Positions 1 to 8,300 of a stretch of 41,122 nucleotides of DNA are shown here, piece by piece. The notes beneath the pieces are model-generated. The model saw only the letters and a program-made list of their open reading frames with translations. It ran no database searches and was not told where the DNA came from. Numbering within the stretch: the stretch's first letter is position 1; every line of letters starts with the position of its first letter. The position numbers were made by a program, and so were the translations under genes. The DNA is taken from positions 1-41,122 of the forward strand of contig JAKPPP010000304.1 in NCBI GenBank assembly GCA_029547265.1, given 5' to 3'. The DNA is from Bacteroidota bacterium. GTDB lineage: Bacteria; Bacteroidota; Bacteroidia; AKYH767-A; OLB10.

Positions 1-723
1 AAGTAATGTGTCAGAACTTCTTAATAGGTTAGATCCCATTAATGTGCCCATGCTAAATTTGCCGAAATTGAATAGCTCACGCATCATTTCTTTCGTAGCA
101 AAACGTACAGTTTTTATCATCGACCATCCTGCCCACATAGAGACTGCCGATGGTAATAATCCTGAAATGATAAATGATCCTAAAACTATCTCCGTGGATT
201 TCTTCTCAAATATTAAGGCTAGGAGAATGCATGTCATGAAACTCAATTGGTTTAAAAGTCGGATATACAAAACCTTCTCGAATTGAGATCGGGCTTGCAT
301 TAACCAAGCTGCATAATTAAACGGTAATGTTGTAATAGCTGCAAGCCAGTACCACTGTAAAAATAAATTGAATCCGGGATTGGTAATTATATGGCCAAAG
401 AAAAGATGAATACTATATGTTAGAAGAGATAAGAAAATAGTAGTGAAGATTGAGATCATCCATCCCGAACCTGAAACAATTCCGAAATGCTCTTTTTTAG
501 AAGAAGCAGCAAAACGAATTAGAGAAGTATGAATGATTCCTGCTCGAAGTAAGTCAGCAAAAATGTAGCCTGTTAAGAACATGACCCAGGCGCCCATCGA
601 TTCTTTATCAAGTAAACGTGCTACAAGTGCAATACTTGCAAAACCTAACACTGCATTGGTTAAGTTACCCGCCAAGCTTAGTGTATGGTTGTTTTTGATA
701 ATACCTTTTAATTTGCTTTTCAT
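1..723 (-). CDS. Wzx-type polysaccharide flippase (3' end cut by window edge)
   Basis: The first 241 codons of a minus-strand gene start at an ATG at 723 and run off the left edge with no stop. The product begins MKSKLKGIIKNNHTLSLAGN and contains several hydrophobic helices with a pattern (TNAVLGFASIALVARLLD near residues 22-39) typical of the N-terminal half of MOP-superfamily oligosaccharide flippases. Members move undecaprenyl-linked repeat units across the inner membrane. It starts 12 nt after the stop of the Wzc-like gene and is probably the last visible gene of the exopolysaccharide operon, which must continue outside the window. Family members are usually 400-500 residues, so about half is seen. 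Assignment to the flippase family is good; the exact substrate cannot be told. Confidence 0.82.
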   Translation of the reverse strand, partial: MKSKLKGIIKNNHTLSLAGNLTNAVLGFASIALVARLLDKESMGAWVMFLTGYIFADLLRAGIIHTSLIRFAASSKKEHFGIVSGSGWMISIFTTIFLSLLTYSIHLFFGHIITNPGFNLFLQWYWLAAITTLPFNYAAWLMQARSQFEKVLYIRLLNQLSFMTCILLALIFEKKSTEIVLGSFIISGLLPSAVSMWAGWSMIKTVRFATKEMMRELFNFGKFSMGTLMGSNLLRSSDTLL

Positions 724-735
724 AACCCCGTTTTT

Positions 736-2925
736 TTAGGTGCGTTTGAAATTAAATGTAATAGCACGTTTAATTATTCTTCTTGCCAATGATCTGGTTT
801 TTGGAACTTCTCCAATTATGGTTTCTAATCGGTCGATTTCGATATTATTAAGGGCTACCAAATTTTTACCTGAAGTTGATTTTGTGAAGTGTGATAAAGC
901 TCTTGAGTCGGCTTCATTCCACACTCTTTCGCTATCGAGTAGGAGTAGGTTTAAGCATGCTGATGACAATATTCCTTCAGGTAAGTTGTATTTATTTAAT
1001 TCTTTAAGTATCACTATAATCATTCCGTATTGCTTAATGTCGAGATTTTCACTCTCCATCCAGACTTCAATATTTTCGGCAGTGTAAAAATTTTCGTTGT
1101 CTTTTAACGGGAATTCAGTAATTAATCCGTTTTTCGAAAGTTTTGTTGCTTTCGGATTTAAGAATAGAATTTCTTTGTTTCGCTCAGCAAGTGCCGGGAT
1201 TATTTTATTCGCAAAGAATTGTTTTCCCTCTTCTTTTCTGATACTTGATATAGTAGCAATTATGGTCTTCGATTTATCAGTCTCACATGAACGAAGATGT
1301 TGTCGAATAGTGCTTGAAAGATGTGACAATAGAGCTTCGTCTAGTTTTGGGATAATAATTCCTTTATCGAGTGATCTATAGTTTGGCAGTGCTCCAAGGA
1401 AATGTAAACCCGTGAACTTTTCAGCTCTTCCCGGTGTTTGTACTGTTTTTCCTAAAAGTGACTTAGCAATTATAACCGCTAATGTTACAATGAATACTGC
1501 AATGAAAGAAACTGCAACCAGCATTCCTCTTTTTGAAGGAAGAGGTTCTAATGGTAGATAAGGAGAATCGGTAATTGTTAAATTATTCGACATCTCCAAA
1601 CTCTGTTGACGTAAACGAGCCATGTTTAATCCATGGAGAATACTTAGATATTCTTTCTCGTTAACATCCAGTTCTCGTTCAAAACGTTTTATGTCAGAAC
1701 CGATAGGGGCGAGCTCAGTATATAATGCATCAAAGCCGTCGAGACGTTTTTGAATTACATCTAACTTGGCTTGATTTTCTTCAACTCCGATATAGTTCGT
1801 TAACCATTCTTGTAATAAGTTGGCGCGTGGAAGCCCTTCAGTTGTATTGTTAAGCTTATATTGCTTTTCTACTTCGTCTCGTATTGAACGTTTTACAAGT
1901 TCGGCATCAGATTTGTACTTAGCTACTTTAGCCTGATCTTCATTGTATAGCTCCGTATTGGCAATCTTATAATTAAGATCGGTGAGTTGATCTTTTAGTT
2001 TCTGTATTTTTTCATTTACTTCTAATAAACCTTTTTTAAGGTTCATTTTCTTCTCAATCTGAACGAGTGCTGCTTTGGATGCTTGAAGCGACATTTGTTG
2101 CTTCTGCTTATCCATAACTACATTTTCTTTCGATTCTGCAATGAATTTAGCTTGTTCGTAGTAATTAATAATTTTATTTGCAGAACTGTAATCACGAAGT
2201 TTGTCTTCTGATTTTCGCAATCTTCCAGCTGAAAGTCGAAGTTGTTCTTCAAAGTATTTTACAACATTATTGGTTTCGCTTCCTTTTATTCCTTTGTAAC
2301 GTTGAATTACTACATCGACGATAATTTGTAAGGTTTGTTGGCATGCTGCGGGGTCATTACACTTGTATGAAATATCGATCATATCGGAGCTTTGTTTCCT
2401 TAAAGCCGACATGTTTGAAGAGATTTTATCGAAGCTGTATATTTCTGTTGGCTTCTTTAAAATTTCGATGATTTCATTTTTCTGATTGCTTCGTCGATAG
2501 CTTTCGATACGGAAATAAGTAAGCTCTTCTGAACCTTTTACGATTAGCTTTTTACGCAAAGATTCGGGTATAACTTCTCTTACATGATCGAAGTTTACAG
2601 GTGAAATTTGGTCGTAAGATGGTTTTTCTATTAACAAATGCTTTGCTAATAAGCGCATTCCAACTTCCTCAATTGTTTCTCGCGATTTTATCGTCGCCAT
2701 TAAGTTGTCAAATGCATTGTTTACTGCAAAGTAATCTACCCGATCATTCTCACCCGATGTGATACCGTATCCACTTGCAATTCCTGTGTATACTTCGCAA
2801 TCTGAGGTATATTCTTTTATTGTGTTACGAGTTAAAAAAAAGACAACAAGCGCAGTCATTAATGGAAAAAGCACTAAAACCTTCCAATAACGAAGTATTA
2901 ATCTTATAAATTCTAAAAGGCTCAC
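736..2925 (-). CDS. Wzc/Wzz-like polysaccharide co-polymerase with degenerate kinase domain
   Basis: A 729-residue inner-membrane protein. A first membrane helix lies near residues 14-33, a long periplasmic part with strong coiled-coil character follows (about 200-450), and a second helix lies near 467-491, as in PCP-2 chain-length and export proteins. The cytoplasmic tail (about 492-729) aligns by eye with BY-kinase domains, but the Walker A region reads SSIRKEEGKQFF, with Gln where Ser/Thr should follow GK. The A' motif position reads LFLNPKA without Asp, no Asp is seen at Walker B, and there is no C-terminal tyrosine cluster. It is therefore probably a non-catalytic structural co-polymerase. 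It starts with GTG, overlapping the TolC-like gene stop (GTGA). It likely links chain assembly to outer-membrane export in this operon. Confidence 0.85.
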   Translation of the reverse strand: MSLLEFIRLILRYWKVLVLFPLMTALVVFFLTRNTIKEYTSDCEVYTGIASGYGITSGENDRVDYFAVNNAFDNLMATIKSRETIEEVGMRLLAKHLLIEKPSYDQISPVNFDHVREVIPESLRKKLIVKGSEELTYFRIESYRRSNQKNEIIEILKKPTEIYSFDKISSNMSALRKQSSDMIDISYKCNDPAACQQTLQIIVDVVIQRYKGIKGSETNNVVKYFEEQLRLSAGRLRKSEDKLRDYSSANKIINYYEQAKFIAESKENVVMDKQKQQMSLQASKAALVQIEKKMNLKKGLLEVNEKIQKLKDQLTDLNYKIANTELYNEDQAKVAKYKSDAELVKRSIRDEVEKQYKLNNTTEGLPRANLLQEWLTNYIGVEENQAKLDVIQKRLDGFDALYTELAPIGSDIKRFERELDVNEKEYLSILHGLNMARLRQQSLEMSNNLTITDSPYLPLEPLPSKRGMLVAVSFIAVFIVTLAVIIAKSLLGKTVQTPGRAEKFTGLHFLGALPNYRSLDKGIIIPKLDEALLSHLSSTIRQHLRSCETDKSKTIIATISSIRKEEGKQFFANKIIPALAERNKEILFLNPKATKLSKNGLITEFPLKDNENFYTAENIEVWMESENLDIKQYGMIIVILKELNKYNLPEGILSSACLNLLLLDSERVWNEADSRALSHFTKSTSGKNLVALNNIEIDRLETIIGEVPKTRSLARRIIKRAITFNFKRT

Positions 2926-3764
2926 GGTTTTCTCGTCAATTTATCTAATCTTACTCCAACTAATCTTTCTAATTGCTGATACCAAGTGTAGAAATCTCTT
3001 TTCGCGATTTCATAATCCGATTCTGCTTTCGAAGCAAGTCCCATAACAGAAGTATAATCACCAATAGTGATATCGCCTTGCTGAAACTGTTGATTAGCCA
3101 TATCCATTAACATACGCGAAGCACTTCGCGAATTACTTGCTATAAGTAAAATTCGATGTGTCGATAACATGCTATTGTATTCAGCTATTACTATACGTTC
3201 TAGATCGAGTTTAAGTTTCTCGTTTGTTTCCTTTCTGACTTCTAATTCTTGTTTGTAAATATTGATTCTGTTGTTCCTAGCAAAAAATAGGTATAAAGGA
3301 ATGTTTACATTCAATCCTAATCGGTATCCTGTACTAAGACTTTGTGATTGTGTACCTACCGGTTCTTGATTGGAATTGTAGAAAAGTGTTTGGTTTCCTA
3401 CATTTTGATTATAGGAAAGGAAGACTCCGTTTTGCCATTCTCTTCTTCCTAGTTTTACTTGCTCATTGCCTGCTACAATAAGTGCTTCTTGGGCTTTAAG
3501 TCCCGGGTTGTTGTAAACTGCCAATTTGATGATTGAATCGAGAGGAACTAATTGATTCAAAAGTTCTTTTGTCAAATCTAGTTTAATGTCATCTACTCCT
3601 AAAGAATAAAGAGAAGTAGTGTCATTTATGGGAGTAATAAATAGGGATGGTGAGTCCGTAGTTTGTCCTTGACTTATTTTGCTGCAGAATAAAAATGCGA
3701 ATAGGCATGCAAACAGAATAAATCGAGTATGGTATTGCTTTGGTTCAAGGTTAAAAGTTTTCAT
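2922..3764 (-). CDS. half-length TolC-like outer membrane protein
   Basis: A 280-residue protein with an N-terminal hydrophobic signal segment (about residues 14-33, ending SQGQ). It is followed by a stretch typical of the outer membrane efflux protein (OEP) family: a helix with NNPGLKAQEALI, a beta-rich part (LSYNQNVGNQTLFY, then GYRLGLNVNIPLYLFF), and long helices ending at LERLVGVRL. TolC-type proteins usually hold two such repeats in 420-490 residues; here only one is present and the gene ends cleanly, with no frameshift visible. Both ends overlap neighbours by 4 nt (ATGA with the sugar transferase, GTGA with the co-polymerase), so translation is probably coupled. By context it would be the outer-membrane conduit for the polysaccharide, a role usually held by Wza/OPX proteins. 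Family call is good; the role is inferred. Confidence 0.8.
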   Translation of the reverse strand: MKTFNLEPKQYHTRFILFACLFAFLFCSKISQGQTTDSPSLFITPINDTTSLYSLGVDDIKLDLTKELLNQLVPLDSIIKLAVYNNPGLKAQEALIVAGNEQVKLGRREWQNGVFLSYNQNVGNQTLFYNSNQEPVGTQSQSLSTGYRLGLNVNIPLYLFFARNNRINIYKQELEVRKETNEKLKLDLERIVIAEYNSMLSTHRILLIASNSRSASRMLMDMANQQFQQGDITIGDYTSVMGLASKAESDYEIAKRDFYTWYQQLERLVGVRLDKLTRKP

Positions 3765-4897
3765 ACGTTTTCACTCTGCAATAGAGCAGGGAAGGTCTTC
3801 AGTATTATTTTAATATCCAGCCAAAGAGAATGATTAAGCGCATAGTTGTTGTCGAGTGTGATACGTTCTTCTTCCGACATATCTTTTTTACCGCGTTTGG
3901 TTACTTGCCATAGGCCTGTTAATCCTGCAGGTGCGAGGAAACGGAAGGCACGTGAATCGGTAGTAAGTTTTTCAGCTTCATAAAGAGGTAACGGACGATT
4001 GCCGACTAACGACATATCTCCTTTCAATATGTTGATTAACTGAGGCAACTCATCAATGGATGAGTTACGTAAGAATTTTCCGACACGTGAAATACGCGGA
4101 TCATCTTTAGCTTTAAAGAAAATACCTGATTTCTCCAGCTCTTGTAAATAGAAATAGAAATTTTCACAGACTTGTTTATTATCAGCATACATGATTGGTG
4201 AACATGGTTTGCCCAATTTTTTACAATCCGGACATTCTTGAGGTATTTCAATGGATTTATCTGCTCCGTATAAATTTAGATGATTCATGTTACCAATCTT
4301 TTTATCAGCATCTGGAATCATAGTTCTAAATTTAAGGAGATCAAAAATTTTATAATTTGATCCAACACGTTTTGAACGGTAAAAAATTGGACCTTTTGAT
4401 TCAAGTCGAATTGCTAATGCAGCTCCAATAAGAACAGGAGATGCTATAAGTAGACCAAATGAAGAAATACTTATATCGAGGAATCTTTTCGCGATTAAAC
4501 TTCTTCTTGAATATAAAGAAGAAAGCGAGTTGGTTCCGTGTTTTTGAGAAAATAAGTATACAATTTGAAAAACCGTAGAAGTAACTTTGGATGTATCTAC
4601 TACATCTAATAATCCTTCATGAAAGAAATGGGTTTTATTTGTTCTGTCAGGGCAATTTGTATACCCAACAATTATTGTTTTTCTGAACGCTGTTTTCGAA
4701 CGAAGTATATGTAATGTATCTACCGTTGGATCGATAGTAGCATTAACTTCCGTTACAAGGATATCCGGAATGCAATCATTTCGCATCCATTGATATGCGT
4801 GAAACAGATCAGGGAATACTTGAACCTGATGTTTGGGAAATGTACTTTTAAATCCTTCCTGTTGAACAGGATCGTTATTAACGTAGACAATTTTCAT
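3761..4897 (-). CDS. pseudo-receiver fused to phosphoglycosyl transferase (WcaJ/PglC-type sugar transferase)
   Basis: 378 residues in two parts. Residues 1-120 have a response-regulator receiver fold pattern, but the acidic pair is Asn7-Asn8 and the phospho-acceptor position is Glu50 (ILVTEVNA), so it is likely not phosphorylated. Residues 131-378 are a bacterial sugar transferase: a membrane helix with a Ser-Pro break (153-154), KFRTM (189-193), DDPRISRVG, the catalytic Asp282-Glu283 dyad in SSIDELPQ, GNRPLP and GLWQV. This family transfers a sugar phosphate to undecaprenyl phosphate at the inner membrane, starting repeat-unit synthesis. Between KFRTM and DDPR sits an insert of about 55 residues with Cys222, 225, 232 and 244, a possible zinc site. 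It lies directly after a stand-alone response regulator gene. The donor sugar is unknown. Confidence 0.9.
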   Translation of the reverse strand: MKIVYVNNDPVQQEGFKSTFPKHQVQVFPDLFHAYQWMRNDCIPDILVTEVNATIDPTVDTLHILRSKTAFRKTIIVGYTNCPDRTNKTHFFHEGLLDVVDTSKVTSTVFQIVYLFSQKHGTNSLSSLYSRRSLIAKRFLDISISSFGLLIASPVLIGAALAIRLESKGPIFYRSKRVGSNYKIFDLLKFRTMIPDADKKIGNMNHLNLYGADKSIEIPQECPDCKKLGKPCSPIMYADNKQVCENFYFYLQELEKSGIFFKAKDDPRISRVGKFLRNSSIDELPQLINILKGDMSLVGNRPLPLYEAEKLTTDSRAFRFLAPAGLTGLWQVTKRGKKDMSEEERITLDNNYALNHSLWLDIKIILKTFPALLQSENV

Positions 4898-4922
4898 AAT
4901 AATCGTTGGGGGGTAAACAATA

Positions 4923-5303
4923 TTATGCCACTTTCAATCTTCTAAATATGGCTTGAATCCGAATTTGTAATTCTTCGGGATTAAATGGTTTTTGCAAGTA
5001 ATCGTCGGCGCCAACTTCGAACGATTTTATTCTATCAGCACTTTTTTGCTTGCTTGAGAGCATAATCACTGGAACATTCGACATGCCGTCTTGTTTGCGA
5101 ATCGACTCTGTTAAATCGTAACCGTTAAGCATTGGCATATCAATGTCCACAAGGATTAAGTCTGATTTGTTACCATCTTGTAGCCATGAAAGTGCTTCAT
5201 AGCCGTTTTCTTTAGTGATAACTTCATAGTCGTCGCCTAGAAAGTTTTCCAGGAGCATACGAATGCTTAATTCGTCGTCTACAACTAATATTTTCTTTTT
5301 CAT
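4923..5303 (-). CDS. single-domain response regulator (CheY-like)
   Basis: 126 residues, a receiver domain and nothing else. The acidic pair Asp9-Asp10, phospho-acceptor Asp53 (LVDIDMP), the Ser/Thr position in IMLSSKQ and Lys105 in DYLQKPF are all present, so it should be phosphorylatable. There is no DNA-binding or enzymatic output domain. It lies 21 nt after the hybrid kinase gene and 25 nt before the pseudo-receiver sugar transferase gene, on the same strand. The likely phosphodonor is the HPt domain of the kinase, and the likely target is a protein partner, possibly the pseudo-receiver of the sugar transferase. The family call is certain; the partner is inferred from order only. Confidence 0.92.
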   Translation of the reverse strand: MKKKILVVDDELSIRMLLENFLGDDYEVITKENGYEALSWLQDGNKSDLILVDIDMPMLNGYDLTESIRKQDGMSNVPVIMLSSKQKSADRIKSFEVGADDYLQKPFNPEELQIRIQAIFRRLKVA

Positions 5304-5324
5304 GGCCTGATTATATGGATGTTT

Positions 5325-8300
5325 CTACGCAGTTTTTTTCAAATAGTTACTGAGATCGTTGTTCAAAATAAAGGTGTGCAATTGAGTTAATTCACTCACC
5401 AATGTATTTAATATTGGATTGATTTTGAGGTACCTTGACTTTATTTCGCTTTCGGTATCCGGATTTAGTGCATTGTCTTCAATCCATTTCATTTGTTCTT
5501 CTAAGTGCTTGTTACCCAGCATGTTCATGTTAGGTATTAGCTTGTGTGAATGATGGCGGATTTCTTCAGAATCATATTTTTCAATTGAATTCTTTAATGA
5601 GTCAACCATTACCGGAATGGCTTCATTTAATACTGTTACCATCTTTTCAATAAAGCTTGCTTTACCGCGCGAGAAGGCCTTTAGTACATCCATACTGATA
5701 GTTGTAAACTCCGGAAATTCATTATTAATGACTTTTCCGGCAATGTGAACCGATTGAAATGTTGAAGAATCTCCTGATATTATTTTTCCTAATAAATAGG
5801 GTTCCATTTTATTGAAAAGTTCATGACCTTCAAATGGTTTGAAAATAACGGCATTCATTCCTGCTTTTAAGAACTTTTCTTCGTCACCTTTCATGGCATT
5901 TGCTGTCATTGCAATAATTGGTATTTCACGGGCAGGGGCACTTAAATTATTTCTGATGTATTCGGTGGCATCAATACCGCTCATTTCAGGCATTTGAATA
6001 TCCATTAATACAAGATCATATGATTTCTCTTTCATTAAGTCGACAGCAATTTTTCCGTTGTCGGCAATGTCAATTTGGGCTCCCCATTCACTTACTAGCT
6101 CAACAGCAAAAAGTTGATTTACTTTGTTGTCTTCTGCTAAAAGAATCCTACATCCTGTGAGTTTGTTTGTAAATGATTGTTCAATCAGATCGGAATGTCC
6201 AATTTTATCAGCATCTGTCTTTTCAAAATTGATTTCAAAACTGAAAATAGATCCTTTACCCATTGTACTTGTAACATTAATATCACTTCCCATTAAGTTA
6301 AGTAGGTTTTTGACAATAGATAGCCCTAAACCGGTACCTCCATATCTTCTTGAAGTATCGGCATTAGCTTGTGTAAAGCTTTGAAAGATTTTCTCAAGGT
6401 ACTCTGATGATATACCAATTCCCGTATCTGAAATTTCAAATCTTAAACGAAGACTTTCAGGATTCTCCTGAAGTTTTTTTACTGTTAATTGAACTGTACC
6501 TGCCTCTGTAAACTTAAATGCATTACCAAGTAAGTTAACTAGGACTTGATTGAGTCGTACTTGATCGCCAATTAAATATGGATGTAGACTATCATCTACC
6601 TCACATGAAAAGTGAATTTTCTTTTTCTGTGCTTCGTGTAAGAAAGTTTGTGTTAAATTATAAATGGCATTATTGAGATCGAAACCTTGTTTTAGGATTT
6701 CGAGCTTACCTGCTTGTATTTTACTGAAATCGAGTATTTCATTTATGATGACAAGTAAGTTCTCGGCTGATTGCTTTACTGAACCTGCATATTGCGACTG
6801 TTTCTCATTCAAAGAAGTCTTTAATAAGAGATTAGTAAGCCCTACAATTCCATTCATAGGAGTCCGTATTTCATGACTCATATTAGCTAAAAATAGCTCT
6901 TTGGTATGAAGAGATTCTTCTGCAATTTTCTTTGCATTTTTTAGTTCTGATTCGATTTTAATACGATCAGAAATGTCTTGAGCGAATCCGATGATATAAG
7001 GTTCAGAACCTTGCTCTTCAACTTTATAGTTTTTGTAGAGCATATAAATAGTTCTTCCTTCTTTATGACGCAGAATCAAGATACCTTGAGCTGTTTTAGC
7101 TTTTTTGAAAACAGATAAATATTCTTGATCAAAATTTTCACGATGTTCATCTTTCATGAAATCAGTGATTGGGCGACCAATCATTTCTTCCATCTGATAT
7201 CCTGTAATCTCACAGCCAGCAGGATTTATGGTTAATAAATTCCCCTGCATGTCATGAGTGCAAATTGATGCTTGACTATAATTAATCAAATCGCGGTTCC
7301 TTTTTTCACTCTGGAGAATTCGCTTTTCGTGCTCTTTTCTTTGGGTAATGTCACGCATTACAGATGAGCGGAATATCGGATTCCCAAGTTCGTCTTTATG
7401 GATTATAATTAATTGTAATACAGGTATTTCTAGCCCGTTTTTATCGAGTATTGCTGTTTCTCCCTTCCATGCACCATGAAGCATAGCATATGGGATCGCT
7501 TTTTTGTTGATAATAATATCAACCCATGCCGGGTGAATTGGGTAGAGTGTTTCTTGATCATTGATATACCTGATTTCTTTGTACGACTTATTGTAGTACA
7601 TAGGGTGATTATCTAAATCGTAGTATACCACAAAATCAGGCGTCTCTTCTAAAATTTTATTGAGTTTAATATTTTCATATTCTGTCTTTTTTCGAATAGA
7701 AATATCATTCAAAATGAATAAGTATCCAGTTATATTTTGAAGGGTGTCTTTTATAGTTGAAACTGAAAGAAGCACATCTGTTTTTTGTGAAGTGCAATTG
7801 TATATGATAGTTTCGTATTCGTAGTAACCTTCTTCTTTGGCTTTTTTGATTAATTCTTCTGTGCTTGTTTTTGATTTGGCTGATTTAAAGCTTCGGCCAA
7901 GATTCAAAATATCACTTATTTTTTTCCTTCTAACGACTTGATGCTCGGTACAGCCAAATAATTCTTCTGTCCCTGCATTTATTGTGCTTATAATACCATT
8001 TTCATCAGTTGCAATAATGGCTTGCTTTGCACTGTTTAGTATAGCTTGCTGAAATGCATATGATTTCTTTAATAGATCCTCATTGTTAATAGTTTCAGTA
8101 ACATCACGAATAGTTCCTGATATTCCGGTGGCGATGCCATGCTGATCTCTTACAAGTTTACCTGATATTTTCGCCCAAATAGTAGTGTTGCTTGCAGTGT
8201 TAATCTTTGTGATGATTTTGAATTCTTCAGATTTCGATTTAAGTAATTGCTTAAGTTGTTTTTCTATATCCTTACGATCTTTTTCATCAATGAAGTGCGT

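Noticed and set aside
8-286. Plus-strand ORF of 92 codons at the left edge
   Set aside because: It is antisense to the clear flippase reading frame, whose hydrophobic pattern and operon position are convincing.
740-1381. Two plus-strand ORFs
   Set aside because: Both lie antisense to the co-polymerase tail and show no domain, start context or codon pattern of their own.
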